Shown here one piece after another: positions 25,565-35,920 of a stretch of DNA of 64,000 nucleotides. The stretch lies in contig CAJTGB010000011.1 in NCBI GenBank assembly GCA_910575835.1, forward strand, positions 60,881 to 124,880, written 5' to 3'. Position 1 is the stretch's first letter. Every line of letters begins with the position of its first letter. Source of the stretch: Lachnospiraceae bacterium (GTDB taxonomy: Bacteria; Bacillota; Clostridia; Lachnospirales; Lachnospiraceae). A model generated the notes under the pieces. That model was not told the DNA's origin, made no database searches, and was given only the letters and a program-made list of their open reading frames with translations. Both the position numbers and the translations under genes were made by a program.

Positions 25565-27097
25565 TTAATCCGTCTGCTCCGGCTCCAGCACATAATTCCT
25601 GGTGGTGATACCGCTCATCCGGCCCTTACCGTTCACGAGAACCGCCTTGAACAAGGTCTCTCCCTCCGGCATCTCAATAGGTCCTGTATACAAGGCAGAT
25701 GCCGTCGTCGGATCCTCGCCGTTCGTCGTATAATACGCCGCATATCCTTCCGGGATCTTGATCTCTATCTGCATCGCAGAATTATACTGTCCTGTAGAAG
25801 GCGACACCGCCGGCGCATCCACGACAGGCAGCTCCACCTTATAGGTCTTCTTAACCGGAAGACTAGGCACACCCTTGGTATCGACGGCGATCGCAGTGAT
25901 CACACTCTCTCCCTCTCCGATCAGAAGCGGCTCCGTGTACTTCGTACTCGCTGTCGTCGCTTCCTCCCCGTCGTCCGTATAATATATGGTATATCCTTCT
26001 TCCGTGCTCAGCGATAGCTCCTGCACATCCTCATAAGGCTCCTCGTCATCCAGGCTGAATTCCGGTCCCTTGGTGATATATCCCGCCAACCGTTCGGCTA
26101 CCTCTTCGTCCACATCAGACAGAAGCAGCGGGATCTCATCCTTCTGATCCGTATCCATGTAAAACTTCACATAGCCCTCATAGATATCCGCATTGTCCGG
26201 CTGCTTTTTAACCGCTTCCCGGAATATAGACTCCGCCCAGTCCAGATCGTTCTTCCCGATATAGACCTTGGACAGCCCGATATATGCCTCCGCTTTGCTT
26301 TCGTCCTTCTTGACCGCCTTCTCATAGAAATCTATCGCTCTGTTGTATTCTCCTGCCTTGCGGGCTTCGTCACCTCTGGCGACAAATCCCTTGTAAGAAT
26401 TCATATACAGCGTGAACGCGCTCCCGATCACTGCCGCCGCAAGAAGGAACAGCAGGAAACAACAGCCCATCCTCTGCCGGCGTTTTGCCTTCTTGCGCTC
26501 TGACTGTCTGCGCTTTTTCTCCCGCTCCGACAAATTCCCCGTTGCATATCCCCGCTGCGGTCCCGTACCCCGCCGGCTGCTCCCGGTATTCCGGCTTACC
26601 CCGGCTCCTACGTCGCGTCCGGTATTCCGGCCTGTTCCGACTCCCATATCGCGGCTCGTACTCCGGCTTAACCCGCCCATATCTCGGCTTGTACTCCGGC
26701 TTAACCCGCCCATATCTCGGCTTGTACTCCGGCTCACTCCGCCCATATCGCGGCTTGTACTCCGGCTCACTCCGCCCATATCTCGGCTCGTACTTCGGCT
26801 TAATCCGCCCATATCTCGGCTCGTACTTCGGCTTAACCCGCCCCCCATGTTGCGGCTTGTGCTCCGCCCGGTACTCTGACCCGCGGCGCTTCCGCTCCTT
26901 CGCGGATCGGTATTTCTTATGGAATCATAATCTATATAATCCTCATAGCTTTCTTCCCCGCTGATGGCACCCTTGATCTGCGCTGTAAGCATATCTTCCA
27001 ACGGATTGTAATCCGGAACAATGCGGACTTCCTTGCCGCATTTTCCACAATATAACATTCCTTCCGGTATCTCATATCCGCAATACCTACACTTCAT
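25565..27097 (-). CDS. zinc-ribbon membrane protein with SRSTSRDMGG repeats, TPRs and two chitobiase-like domains
   Basis: A 510-residue multi-domain protein. Residues 1-21 are a zinc ribbon (CRYC ... CGKC). Residues 78-160 hold about six tandem copies of an 11-residue unit near LSRSTSRDMGG plus degenerate ends. A basic stretch precedes one membrane helix (MGCCFLLFLLAAAVIGSAFTLYM, about 215-237), followed by tetratricopeptide-like repeats (YNRAIDFYEKAVKKDESKAEAYIGL, LDWAESIFREAVKKQPDNADIYEGY) and two copies of a beta domain (YTIYYTDDGEEATTASTKYTEPLLI; YAAYYTTNGEDPTTASALYTGPI) as in chitobiase C-terminal domains. Probably a cell-envelope scaffold. The repeat number could vary without shifting the frame. 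Confidence 0.8.
   Translation of the reverse strand: MKCRYCGYEIPEGMLYCGKCGKEVRIVPDYNPLEDMLTAQIKGAISGEESYEDYIDYDSIRNTDPRRSGSAAGQSTGRSTSRNMGGGLSRSTSRDMGGLSRSTSRDMGGVSRSTSRDMGGVSRSTSRDMGGLSRSTSRDMGGLSRSTSRDMGVGTGRNTGRDVGAGVSRNTGSSRRGTGPQRGYATGNLSEREKKRRQSERKKAKRRQRMGCCFLLFLLAAAVIGSAFTLYMNSYKGFVARGDEARKAGEYNRAIDFYEKAVKKDESKAEAYIGLSKVYIGKNDLDWAESIFREAVKKQPDNADIYEGYVKFYMDTDQKDEIPLLLSDVDEEVAERLAGYITKGPEFSLDDEEPYEDVQELSLSTEEGYTIYYTDDGEEATTASTKYTEPLLIGEGESVITAIAVDTKGVPSLPVKKTYKVELPVVDAPAVSPSTGQYNSAMQIEIKIPEGYAAYYTTNGEDPTTASALYTGPIEMPEGETLFKAVLVNGKGRMSGITTRNYVLEPEQTD
26617..26866. repeat. 33-bp tandem repeats inside the zinc-ribbon protein gene
   Basis: About six near-identical 33-bp units (each 11 codons) run through this stretch, with one or two decayed units at the left end. 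Units differ mainly at one codon (Leu or Val before SRSTSRDMGG). Confidence 0.85.
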
Positions 27098-27124
27098 CTT
27101 AAGAGAACCCCCTACCTACTGCTG

Positions 27125-28795
27125 TTAGAACAATCCGGTGATCTTCCCGTCATCCGATACATCGATCCCGTTCGCCGCCGGAACCTTCGGAAGCCCCGGC
27201 ATCGTCATGATCGCTCCCGTCAGGGCTACGACAAATCCTGCCCCGGCGCTGACATACACTTCCCTGATATGGATATCGAAGTCCGAAGGACGCCCCAGCT
27301 TCTTCGCATCGTCCGACAGAGAATACTGATTCTTCGCCATACAGACCGGAAGAGCTCCGAATCCCATGGACGTAATCTTCGCCAACTGCTTTTTCGCCGC
27401 CGGTTCATAGACGACGCCTCTTGCACCGTAGATCTCCTTCGAGATCGTCTCGATCTTCTCCTCCAGTGACAGTTCATCCTGATACAGTGTATGGAAATGG
27501 CTCTCCTTATTCTCAAGCGTATCCAACACCTTCTCAGCCAGGGCAATTCCGCCCTCACCGCCCTTCTCCCATACCTCGGACAGCGCGAACTCACAGCCCT
27601 TCTTCTCACAGAAGCTTCGGATATATTCATTCTCCGCTTCCGTATCCGATACGAAGGAATTCAGCGTCACTACGACCGGAACGCCGTATTTCTGGATGTT
27701 CTCAATATGCTTCTCCAGATTCACGATACCCTTGGCGAGCGCGTCCAGATTCTCCCTGGAGAGATCTTCTTTGGCAACTCCCCCATTATACTTCAAAGCA
27801 CGGACAGTTGCAACCAGCACAACCGCATCCGGCTTAAATCCCGCCTTACGGCACTTGATATCCAGGAACTTCTCCGCGCCTAAGTCCGCGCCGAAGCCTG
27901 CCTCCGTCACCGTTATATCACATAACTTCAGCGCCATCCTGGTCGCCCTCACGCTGTTGCAGCCATGCGCGATATTGGCAAACGGGCCGCCGTGCACAAG
28001 CGCCGGCGTATGTTCAAGCGTCTGGATCAGGTTCGGCTTGATCGCATCCTTAAGGAGCGCCGTCATAGCCCCTGTCGCCTTAAGTTCCTCTGCCGTCACC
28101 GGATCTCCGCTGAAATTATAAGCCACGATGATCTTGCCAAGGCGCTCCTTAAGGTCCCTGATATCCTCGGCAAGACAGAGGATAGCCATGATCTCGGATG
28201 CAACCGTTATCACGAAATGATCCTCTCTTACCATACCGTCCATCTTATTCCCAAGTCCCACTACGATATTGCGCAGGTTCCTGTCATTCATATCCAGACA
28301 GCGCTTCCATACCACCTGCCTCGGGTCGATCTGCAGAGCGTTCCCCTGCTGGATATGATTATCCAGCATAGCCGCAAGCAGGTTATTCGCCGACGTGATC
28401 GCATGGAAATCTCCTGTAAAGTGAATGTTCAGATCCTCCATGGGAACGACCTGGGCGTAACCGCCGCCCGCCGCGCCTCCCTTGATCCCGAAACAAGGTC
28501 CAAGAGACGGCTCTCTGAGGGCTATGATTGCCTTTTTATCAAGCTTCGCCAACGCCTGCCCCAAGCCTACCGTCGTCGTCGTCTTACCCTCTCCTGCCGG
28601 AGTTGGGTTGATCGCTGTCACAAGCACCAGTTTACCGTCCGGTCTGTCCTTGATCCTCTCCCATACCTCATCGGACAGCTTCGCCTTATACTTCCCGTAG
28701 AATTCCAGTTCTTCCTCTCCAATCCCTACATTGGCGGCCACATCCTTAATGTGCGCCATCTGAGCTTCCTGTGCAATCTGAATATCTGTTTTCAT
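27125..28795 (-). CDS. fhs: formate-tetrahydrofolate ligase
   Basis: Makes 10-formyl-THF from formate, THF and ATP; feeds one-carbon metabolism and, in acetogens, the methyl branch of the Wood-Ljungdahl pathway. The 556 residues match the family length. Seen: the P-loop-like [18 protein letters not shown] near 66-83, [28 protein letters not shown] near 92-119, HFTGDFHAI and [20 protein letters not shown] 28795 follows GAAGGGGAA. It is not linked here to other folate genes. Confidence 0.95.
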   Translation of the reverse strand: MKTDIQIAQEAQMAHIKDVAANVGIGEEELEFYGKYKAKLSDEVWERIKDRPDGKLVLVTAINPTPAGEGKTTTTVGLGQALAKLDKKAIIALREPSLGPCFGIKGGAAGGGYAQVVPMEDLNIHFTGDFHAITSANNLLAAMLDNHIQQGNALQIDPRQVVWKRCLDMNDRNLRNIVVGLGNKMDGMVREDHFVITVASEIMAILCLAEDIRDLKERLGKIIVAYNFSGDPVTAEELKATGAMTALLKDAIKPNLIQTLEHTPALVHGGPFANIAHGCNSVRATRMALKLCDITVTEAGFGADLGAEKFLDIKCRKAGFKPDAVVLVATVRALKYNGGVAKEDLSRENLDALAKGIVNLEKHIENIQKYGVPVVVTLNSFVSDTEAENEYIRSFCEKKGCEFALSEVWEKGGEGGIALAEKVLDTLENKESHFHTLYQDELSLEEKIETISKEIYGARGVVYEPAAKKQLAKITSMGFGALPVCMAKNQYSLSDDAKKLGRPSDFDIHIREVYVSAGAGFVVALTGAIMTMPGLPKVPAANGIDVSDDGKITGLF

Positions 28796-28860
28796 TGGTT
28801 TCCCCTTCCCTTTCTTTTATCATTTAATGGTTACCCTAACAAGCATGATTCATATACCGG

Positions 28861-31362
28861 CTAATTCTCTGTCACATACTGGTCGAATTCCTCTGGAGAC
28901 ATCAATACCTTCCTTGGCTTCGTCCCCTCTTCCGGCCCTACGACTCCGGCCTCTGCTAACTGATCCATGATCCTTGCCGCACGGTTGAAGCCGATCTTGA
29001 AGGCTCTCTGCAGCATCCCGATCGAAGCCTTGTCCTTGTCAATGATCAGACGGCCCGCATCTACAAAATACGCGTCGTGGCTGTCCTCCTCTGATGAAGC
29101 CGCCGCCGCTGCCATGCCTCCTTCAGGAGCCGTATTAACATGGTTCACAACTTCCTCGTCGTATGTAACTTCCTCGTTATTCTCCTTAAGATACTCGACC
29201 ACATCCTGTACTTCCTTGTCCGTGACAAAGGAACCCTGAACTCTGGCCGGCTTCTGGTAGCCGGACGGATAGAAGAGCATATCTCCTTTGCCGAGAAGCT
29301 TCTCTGCTCCGTTCATATCTATAATGGTCCTGGAATCCACTCCCGATGACACGGAAAATGCGATCCTCGACGGCATATTCGCCTTGATCAGACCGGTAAT
29401 AACATTGACAGACGGCCTCTGGGTCGCCAGCACCAGATGGATTCCCGCAGCCCTGGCAAGCTGTGCCAGACGGCAGATCGCTCCTTCCACCTCTCCCGGC
29501 GCGACCATCATAAGATCCGCCAGCTCGTCCACGATCACGATGATCTGCGGAAGCGGCTCCTGCGGTTCCCCGTCCTTCGAAGGTACAGTAGCGATCTTCT
29601 CATTATATCCCTTCATATCTCTGACGCTGTACTCTGCGAATACCCGATACCGGCGGTCCATCTCTGCTACCGCCCAGTTAAGGGCGCCGGCGGCCTTCTT
29701 CGGATCCGTTACCACAGGTATCATCAGATGTGGGATTCCGTTGTAGACACTCAGCTCTACCACCTTAGGATCGATCATGATCAGCTTGACCTCATCCGGC
29801 CTTGCCTTATACAGGATACTCATGATCAGGGTATTGATACACACCGACTTACCTGAACCGGTCGCACCGGCGATCAGCACATGAGGCATCTTGCCGATAT
29901 CCGTCACTACCGCCTTACCGCCGATATCCTTGCCGACCGCAAACGATATCTTTGAATTACTGTTCTTGAATTCCGAAGCTTCCAGAAGATCTCTTAACAT
30001 GACCGCAGAATTCTCCTTGTTCGGAACTTCAATGCCGACCGCGGCTTTCCCCGGGATCGGAGCCTCGATACGGATATCCGCAGCCGCAAGGTTCAGCTTG
30101 ATATCGTCGGACAGTCCGACGATCTTACTGACCTTCACTCCCATCTCGGGCTGAAGCTCATACCGGGTAACCGACGGGCCGCAGCTTACATTGGTCACCG
30201 TGACCTTCACCCCGAAGTTCTGTAAGATCTGCTGCAGCTTGACAGCCGTCTCCCGAAGCTGGGCGTCGGATTCTCCCTTCTGCTTCGCCCCCTTCTTAAG
30301 AAGGGAGATCGGCGGGATATGGTATGCTCTCTTTAGCTTGCGGTTCTCTGAGAGAACTGCAGACGCCACTGCTTCTGTCTCGTCTTCGATCTCTTCTTTT
30401 CCTCTGCCGCTTTTCTTTCCCCGTTTCTTCTCAGGAGCCTCCTCCTGTTCCTCCCAGAATTCCGGCCGCGGGCTGACCTCTCTGATCCCTGCCGCCCGGA
30501 ATTCATCTGAATCCTCCGGCTTGGCCGGAGCTTCTGCCTCACGGTCAGCCGGCTCCTCCAAACCGCGGTTGATCACGAGATCCATCTCTTCCGGCGGATC
30601 GATCTCCTGCGGCTCGGCCTTCTGCGCCGCTTTCTTCTGCTTTCTCTTCGTATTCTCTTCTGCCGGCTTGGCCGTCAGCTCCTTCACGTCAGGTGACTTC
30701 TTCGCGATCTCCGTGTCAAAAGAGACGCCTTCAACATGCCGGTCGCTTCTCCGCCGGGATCTGGGCCTGTCATTCTCCGCCTCCATCGCCCGGGTCTCCC
30801 GGATCCGTCTTCTCTCTTCCGCCTGTTCGCGCCTCCTCGCCGCATCCCTTCTGGCCCTGTCATATACCTTGCCGCTCTGGCTCCTGACACCCTTAAGCGC
30901 CGACTTCCCGGTAATGACCACCAGACATATGATCATAAAGGTAACGACCAGCACATAGGTTCCGGCGACCCCTACTGCCGGCGTCAGCGCATCGGCCGCA
31001 GTTCTGCCTATCAGCCCGCCGCCGTCATTGATAAGGTCAAGAAAGGTACAGGCCAAAATGACCAGACACAAGCTTGCGCCTACCTTCAGGTACGCGTTGG
31101 GATTCCCCTGGTTCGATATCAGGAATGTCACGGACCCGAACAACACGATCGGCATCAAATACGCCATCCATCCGGCAAGATCCGCCAATACTCCCGCGAT
31201 CGCCTCTCCCACGAACCCTCCAAATCCAAAATTACTGATCATCATCAGGATACTGACTGCAAGCGTCACCCATATGATGATCTCTATTCCAACAAAACCT
31301 GATTCTGTATTCTTCTTTGTCTGCTTCTTACTCCCCTGTTTCTTAGTCTTAGCAGCCATCAT
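28861..31362 (-). CDS. ftsK: FtsK/SpoIIIE DNA translocase
   Basis: An 833-residue DNA pump acting at the division or sporulation septum. Four membrane helices occupy residues about 25-160; a charged linker with many Arg/Glu follows to about 350; then the alpha/beta motor (VRYELQPEMGVKVSKIVGLSDDIKLNLAA, Walker A GATGSGKSVCINTLI, Walker B IIVIVDELADLMM) and a C-terminal winged-helix gamma domain (DKASIGMLQRAFKIGFNRAARIMDQLAEAGVVG). It follows tepA by 60 bp, a conserved order in Firmicutes. Whether it is the vegetative or sporulation protein cannot be told. Confidence 0.94.
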   Translation of the reverse strand: MMAAKTKKQGSKKQTKKNTESGFVGIEIIIWVTLAVSILMMISNFGFGGFVGEAIAGVLADLAGWMAYLMPIVLFGSVTFLISNQGNPNAYLKVGASLCLVILACTFLDLINDGGGLIGRTAADALTPAVGVAGTYVLVVTFMIICLVVITGKSALKGVRSQSGKVYDRARRDAARRREQAEERRRIRETRAMEAENDRPRSRRRSDRHVEGVSFDTEIAKKSPDVKELTAKPAEENTKRKQKKAAQKAEPQEIDPPEEMDLVINRGLEEPADREAEAPAKPEDSDEFRAAGIREVSPRPEFWEEQEEAPEKKRGKKSGRGKEEIEDETEAVASAVLSENRKLKRAYHIPPISLLKKGAKQKGESDAQLRETAVKLQQILQNFGVKVTVTNVSCGPSVTRYELQPEMGVKVSKIVGLSDDIKLNLAAADIRIEAPIPGKAAVGIEVPNKENSAVMLRDLLEASEFKNSNSKISFAVGKDIGGKAVVTDIGKMPHVLIAGATGSGKSVCINTLIMSILYKARPDEVKLIMIDPKVVELSVYNGIPHLMIPVVTDPKKAAGALNWAVAEMDRRYRVFAEYSVRDMKGYNEKIATVPSKDGEPQEPLPQIIVIVDELADLMMVAPGEVEGAICRLAQLARAAGIHLVLATQRPSVNVITGLIKANMPSRIAFSVSSGVDSRTIIDMNGAEKLLGKGDMLFYPSGYQKPARVQGSFVTDKEVQDVVEYLKENNEEVTYDEEVVNHVNTAPEGGMAAAAASSEEDSHDAYFVDAGRLIIDKDKASIGMLQRAFKIGFNRAARIMDQLAEAGVVGPEEGTKPRKVLMSPEEFDQYVTEN

Positions 31363-31422
31363 ATTCTCCCCCTTATTCTGGCAATACTAGTATTAGTATA
31401 TCATTTTTGAAAAGGGCTGTCA

Positions 31423-32121
31423 TTACATATTTTCACTCTTTTTCTCCCTCCACTGATCGATCATTTCGTGCAATTTATTCAATGCGTCGCTCATTCCTCC
31501 CACTTCATCGATCAACCCTTCTCTCACTGCATCCTTTCCCTCCAGCAGCGTCCCCACATCCTTCACAAGCTCCGTCTGATTCAGCATCAGCTCCTCGATC
31601 CTCTTCTGTGTGATACGCGAATGGTCCGCCAAAAACCGGGTGATCCGGTCCTGCGTCTTGATCATATTGCGCAGGCTTTGGGTAATACCTATGAACATCC
31701 CGTTGGAACGGACCGGATGAATGATCATTGTTCCGCTCGGCACAATAAAGGAATACTTAGCGGATACTGCAAGCGGCCCTCCGATCGAATGGCTCCCCCC
31801 AAGTACCAACGATACCGTAGGCTTGCTCAAGGATGCGATCATCTCGGCGATAGAAAGCCCGGCCTCCACATCTCCCCCCAATGTATTCAGCAGGATCAGA
31901 AGCCCTTCGATCTCGTCGCTGTCCTCCACCTCCGCAAGAAGCGGAAGCAGATGTTCGTATTTGGTCGCTTTCGCGTTGCCGGATACCGCCTCATGCCCCT
32001 CGATCTCGCCGATAACCGTCAGAAGCTTGATCTTGTGCCTGCTCTTGTTCCCTTCCAGATCCACACTCCCAAGCTCCTTGATCTGCTCCGTTTTCTGCTC
32101 TTCACGCGCTCCGTCTGACAT
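31423..32121 (-). CDS. tepA: TepA-type ClpP-class protease
   Basis: A 232-residue ClpP/SppA-fold peptidase from the ATG at 32121 (GGAGG, 8 bp). Core elements: EDSDEIEGLLILLNTLGGDVEAGLSIAEMIASLSKPTVSLVLGGSHSIGGPLAVSAKYSFIVPSGTMIIHP, with the nucleophile region in GGSHSIGG, and a C-terminal region that resembles ClpP. In Bacillus the orthologue next to spoIIIE/ftsK was named translocation-enhancing protein TepA. Its physiological substrate is unclear. Confidence 0.85.
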   Translation of the reverse strand: MSDGAREEQKTEQIKELGSVDLEGNKSRHKIKLLTVIGEIEGHEAVSGNAKATKYEHLLPLLAEVEDSDEIEGLLILLNTLGGDVEAGLSIAEMIASLSKPTVSLVLGGSHSIGGPLAVSAKYSFIVPSGTMIIHPVRSNGMFIGITQSLRNMIKTQDRITRFLADHSRITQKRIEELMLNQTELVKDVGTLLEGKDAVREGLIDEVGGMSDALNKLHEMIDQWREKKSENM

Positions 32122-32183
32122 AAAAAACACCTCCATACATTTTCTCATTCATAGTATGGAAGCGTTTTTGTAATTTTATACTT

Positions 32184-33464
32184 TTATACTTGTTTTAGCG
32201 CCTGTTCAAGATCTGCTTTTATATCTTCAATATTCTCGATTCCCACGCTGAAACGGATCAGGTCCGGCTGAACGCCTGCCTCTAGCAATTCCTGATCGTT
32301 CATCTGGCGGTGGGTATGGCTTGCCGGATGGAGGACGCAGCTTCTGGCATCCGCCACATGCGTCACAATGGCGATCATCTTCAAAGCATCCATCATGCGG
32401 ACCGCCGCCTCTCTGCCGCCCTTCAGGCCAAAGGTAATCACGCCGCAGGTGCCGTTCGGCATATATTTCTTTGCAAGCTCATAATACTTGTCGCCCGGCA
32501 GGGACGGGCAATTCACCCACGCCACCTTCTCATGCCCCTGAAGGAACTTCGCCGCCCCAAGCGCATTCTCGCAATGTCTCGCCATCCGAAGATGAAGCGT
32601 CTCAAGTCCGATATTCAGAAGAAATGCATTCTGAGGGGACTGGATAGATCCCAGGTCGCGCATAAGCTGCGTCGTTGCCTTCGTTATGTACGCTCCCTTC
32701 CCGAAACGCTCCGTATACACGATCCCGTGATAAGTCTCGTCCGGCGCCGTAAGCTCCGGGAACCTGTCCGCATAAGCCGTCCAGTCGAAATTGCCGCTGT
32801 CAACGATAGCCCCGCCCACACAGGACGCGTGTCCGTCCATATATTTGGTGGTGGAATGGGTCACGATATCAGCCCCCCATTCAAAGGGCCTGCAGTTGAT
32901 CGGAGTCGCGAACGTATTGTCTACGATAAACGGCACCCCATGCGCGTGGGCCGCCTTCGCAAACTTCTCAAAATCCAGCACCACCAGCGCCGGATTGGCA
33001 ATACTCTCTCCGAACACTGCCTTCGTATTCTCTCGAAACGCCGCGTTCAGCTCTTCCTCTGTACAGTCCGGGTCCACGAAGGTAGCTTCCACCCCCATCT
33101 TCCGTATCGTATGGGCATAGAGATTATAGGTGCCCCCGTAGATCGCGGACGCACACACGATATGATCGCCCGCCTTCGCAATATTCATCACCGCATAGAA
33201 ATTAGCAGCCTGGCCGGAAGAAGTAAGCATGGCCGCTGTGCCGCCCTCCATATCGCAGATCTTCGCCGCTACAGCGTCATTGGTCGGATTCTGAAGACGG
33301 GTATAGAAGTACCCGGATTCCTCCAGATCGAACAGACGCCCCATCTGCTCACTGGAACCATATTTAAAAGTCGTGCTCTGATAGATCGGCAAGACCCTCG
33401 CCTCACCGTTGCCCGGCTCATATCCTGACTGAATACACTTAGTTTCTATCCTGTAATCGCTCAT
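32184..33464 (-). CDS. metY: O-acetylhomoserine sulfhydrylase (cysteine/methionine metabolism PLP enzyme)
   Basis: A 426-residue Cys/Met-metabolism PLP enzyme. Motifs: YGSSEQMGRLFDLEESGYFYTRLQNPT near the N-terminus, the PLP lysine in HSTTKYMDGHASCVGG, and PNGTCGVITFGLKGG and SVGIENIEDIKADLEQAL at the end. The long central region before YITKATTQLMRDLG favours O-acetylhomoserine aminocarboxypropyltransferase over cystathionine synthases. It would fix sulfide into homocysteine. Starts at ATG 33464 after GGAGGGAGA. Confidence 0.9.
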   Translation of the reverse strand: MSDYRIETKCIQSGYEPGNGEARVLPIYQSTTFKYGSSEQMGRLFDLEESGYFYTRLQNPTNDAVAAKICDMEGGTAAMLTSSGQAANFYAVMNIAKAGDHIVCASAIYGGTYNLYAHTIRKMGVEATFVDPDCTEEELNAAFRENTKAVFGESIANPALVVLDFEKFAKAAHAHGVPFIVDNTFATPINCRPFEWGADIVTHSTTKYMDGHASCVGGAIVDSGNFDWTAYADRFPELTAPDETYHGIVYTERFGKGAYITKATTQLMRDLGSIQSPQNAFLLNIGLETLHLRMARHCENALGAAKFLQGHEKVAWVNCPSLPGDKYYELAKKYMPNGTCGVITFGLKGGREAAVRMMDALKMIAIVTHVADARSCVLHPASHTHRQMNDQELLEAGVQPDLIRFSVGIENIEDIKADLEQALKQV

Positions 33465-33479
33465 CGCTCTCTCCCTCCG

Positions 33480-33932
33480 TTAAAATATACCCAACAGTTT
33501 CTTTCGGAAGCCGCCGGCGATCTGGTCAAATTCCGACTTCTGAAGCGTATAGTCCGTCACCTGCGTCTCGTTCCACAACTCCACCATCCGTCCGGCGAGC
33601 CGTTCATTAACCGGATCTCTCTGGTAACAGAGCATAGGAACCACATAGACTGCCATCGTCAGGTTATAGTCCATGCCTGCCCGGCTCCTTTGCTTCTTAG
33701 ACATATCCCGGCTCTTTTCCTTTACATATGCCGGTATCACCGACGCCAGTTCTTCAAGCGCCTGACCGCCGTCCTCTTCTTCGCCGCATAAGCCGGGCAG
33801 AGCCATAATCATACCTCTGTACTCTTCATACGTCTCCTTGAAAAAATTCTCATAAGACTTCTTCTTAAAATACTGAATACTCCCCAGCATCTTGTCGAAG
33901 AACTCCTCCAGTGCCTTTCTGGTCTCTTCCAT
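33480..33932 (-). CDS. hypothetical protein, 150 residues
   Basis: I do not recognise this family. It is soluble and mostly helical, with conserved-looking blocks EEFFDKMLGSIQYFKKKSYENFFKET and MSKKQRSRAGMDYNLTMAVYVVPMLCYQRDP. It lies between yebC (41 bp upstream) and metY (15 bp downstream), so it is probably co-transcribed with them. No function is suggested by the sequence. Confidence 0.75.
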   Translation of the reverse strand: MEETRKALEEFFDKMLGSIQYFKKKSYENFFKETYEEYRGMIMALPGLCGEEEDGGQALEELASVIPAYVKEKSRDMSKKQRSRAGMDYNLTMAVYVVPMLCYQRDPVNERLAGRMVELWNETQVTDYTLQKSEFDQIAGGFRKKLLGIF

Positions 33933-33973
33933 CCTGTTCCTCCATACTGATACAACCGTGACCGGTACAGTAA

Positions 33974-34705
33974 CTACTCGTCCCAGTTATGGTACACATC
34001 CTGGACATCATCGTCGTCATCCAGCATATCCAGAGTCTTCTGGATGCTTGCAATATCCTTCTCGTCGGTAAGCTCCACATAGGTCTGCGGGATCATCGTC
34101 ACCTGTGCGGCCGCCATCGGTATTCCTGCATCCTCCATCGCCTGGCGTACTGCGCTGAAATCCTCCGGGGATGTCAGGATCTCATAGCTGTCCTCTTCCT
34201 CCGAGAAGTCCTCCGCCCCCGCATCCAATACCGTCATCATAAGCTCGTCCGGGTCTGTCTCATATTCTTCCTTATCTACCACGATCTGTCCCTTCTTATC
34301 GAACATGAAGGAGACGCATCCCGGTGTTCCCACATTGCCGTTTCCTTTGGTAAATGCATTCTTTACATTAGAAGCGGTGCGGTTCTTATTGTCCGTCAGC
34401 GTCTCTACGATGATCGCCGTACCGTTCGGCCCGTAACCCTCATATGTAATATGCTCATAGTTGGCGGCGTTGGCGTCGCTGTCCGCACGCTTGATATTGC
34501 GGTCGATCGTGTCGTTCGGCATATTGTTGGCCTTCGCCTTGGCGATCACATCACGCAGACGGCTGTTGTTGGCCGGATCCGCGCTTCCGCCCTCCTTGAC
34601 CGCTACCGCAAGCTCCTTCCCGATCTTGGTAAATATCTTACCCTTAGCCGCATCGTTCTTCTCTTTTTTATGCTTGATATTCGCGAATTTTGAATGTCCT
34701 GACAT
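33974..34705 (-). CDS. yebC: YebC/PmpR family protein
   Basis: A 243-residue protein with the unmistakable N-terminus [32 protein letters not shown], then [26 protein letters not shown] and [31 protein letters not shown]. YebC proteins were described as transcription regulators and more recently as translation factors acting on difficult peptides. Full length; ATG 34705 follows AGAGAGGGA. Confidence 0.95.
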   Translation of the reverse strand: MSGHSKFANIKHKKEKNDAAKGKIFTKIGKELAVAVKEGGSADPANNSRLRDVIAKAKANNMPNDTIDRNIKRADSDANAANYEHITYEGYGPNGTAIIVETLTDNKNRTASNVKNAFTKGNGNVGTPGCVSFMFDKKGQIVVDKEEYETDPDELMMTVLDAGAEDFSEEEDSYEILTSPEDFSAVRQAMEDAGIPMAAAQVTMIPQTYVELTDEKDIASIQKTLDMLDDDDDVQDVYHNWDE

Positions 34706-34754
34706 AATCCATCCCTCTCTCTTATAATTTACTCTTTATAGGTTTTCTATTCTA

Positions 34755-35549
34755 TCACTCTTCCCAGCGTTTTTCAATCTTAACTCTCTGAATTGTATTG
34801 TTGTCCACAAGAAGGATCGTGAAACGGTAGCCTCCGTAATCCACGGCGCACCGTTCATCCTCTCCGGGGATCCGGTCCAGCTGATGGATCAGGAAGCCGT
34901 TCAGCGTCTCGAATTCTTCCCGCTCAAAAGTGATCGGAAGCACATCCTCCAGATCGTCAAGGCCCACCATGCCGTTGACCAGGTAATTACCGTTCTGCTG
35001 CCGCTGAATCCTTACCTCCGCCTCATCATGCTCGTCTAAGATATTGCCCACGATCTCTTCCAGGATATCCTCCATCGTCACAAGCCCGGAGGTCTGCCCG
35101 TACTCATCCAGCACGATCCTGATATGGTTCTGGTCCGCCTGCATCTCCTTGAATAAAGTATCGATACTCTTCGTCTCCGGTATGAATGCCGCCGGCCTTA
35201 TGTACCCTGTAAGCTCCCGAAGGGGGACCTTACGGAGCTTCTCATCCAGATAGCATGACATTGCCTCCCGAAGATGCATGATCCCAATGATCGAATCGAT
35301 CTCCCCCTCACAGACAGGGAACCTGGAATAATTCTCTCCCAGCATGAACTTAAGCGCATCCTCCAGAAGCTCCCCGCTGTCGATCACGGTAATGTGCTTC
35401 CGGTGCGTCATAATGTCCTTCGCATCCTTATCCATATAACGGATGATATTGTGGATCAGTCCCGCCGCCTCCTTCTGGGCGCCCTCGTCCATCTCATCCT
35501 CACCCTGGAACAGATGCTTCATCCTTTGGAATAAACTGCCTTCTTCCAT
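34755..35549 (-). CDS. CBS-pair and CorC/HlyC domain protein
   Basis: A 264-residue soluble protein. Residues about 50-180 hold two CBS motifs (IMTHRKHITVIDSGELLEDALKFML and AAFIPETKSIDTLFKEMQADQNHIRIVLDEYGQTSGLVTMEDILEEIVGNI), and the C-terminal 80 residues are a CorC/HlyC transporter-associated domain. Larger relatives have an N-terminal DUF21 membrane part that is absent here, as in CorC-type proteins. A role in magnesium efflux or membrane homeostasis is inferred from the family. Lies 24 bp after mazF. Confidence 0.86.
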   Translation of the reverse strand: MEEGSLFQRMKHLFQGEDEMDEGAQKEAAGLIHNIIRYMDKDAKDIMTHRKHITVIDSGELLEDALKFMLGENYSRFPVCEGEIDSIIGIMHLREAMSCYLDEKLRKVPLRELTGYIRPAAFIPETKSIDTLFKEMQADQNHIRIVLDEYGQTSGLVTMEDILEEIVGNILDEHDEAEVRIQRQQNGNYLVNGMVGLDDLEDVLPITFEREEFETLNGFLIHQLDRIPGEDERCAVDYGGYRFTILLVDNNTIQRVKIEKRWEE

Positions 35550-35572
35550 AACTGTTGTTTCATACTCCTTTG

Positions 35573-35920
35573 CTATGTATGAAGCTCAAAACTGACTTTC
35601 AAGGCTTCATCTACTTTGTTCATTATCTCTTTATCCAAATGGCATACCAGATCCTTAAGCCGCTGCTTATCTATCGTCCTTACCTGCTCTAACAGTACGA
35701 CCGAATTCTTAACGATCTGATATCGCCTGGCATCGATCTCCACATGCGTCGGCAGCTTCGCCTTATTCATCCGCGAAGTAATGGCGGCACAGATCACCGT
35801 CGGGCTGTGCCTGTTCCCCACGTCATTCTGTATGATCAATACCGGACGGATACCGCCCTGCTCCGAGCCCACCACCGGACTTAAATCTGCATAAAATATA
35901 TCTCCACGTCTTACCTGCAC
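35573..35920 (-). CDS. mazF: MazF/NdoA (PemK-type) endoribonuclease toxin
   Basis: A 115-residue MazF-fold mRNA interferase: [46 protein letters not shown], with the catalytic Arg (GIRPVLII) and Thr/Ser (AAITS) in place, and HVEI near the middle. The start is probably the GTG at 35920, nine bases after GGAG. It follows the alanine racemase region as ndoA does in Bacillus, but the 92 bp in between cannot code for a MazE antitoxin, so the toxin appears unpaired here. Confidence 0.88.
   Translation of the reverse strand: MQVRRGDIFYADLSPVVGSEQGGIRPVLIIQNDVGNRHSPTVICAAITSRMNKAKLPTHVEIDARRYQIVKNSVVLLEQVRTIDKQRLKDLVCHLDKEIMNKVDEALKVSFELHT

Noticed and set aside
26412..26964. Long plus-strand open frames across the zinc-ribbon gene
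   Set aside because: They arise from the 33-bp repeats on the opposite strand and lack ribosome sites.
32310..33428. 372-codon plus-strand open frame opposite metY
   Set aside because: Pure antisense shadow of a well-conserved GC-richer gene.
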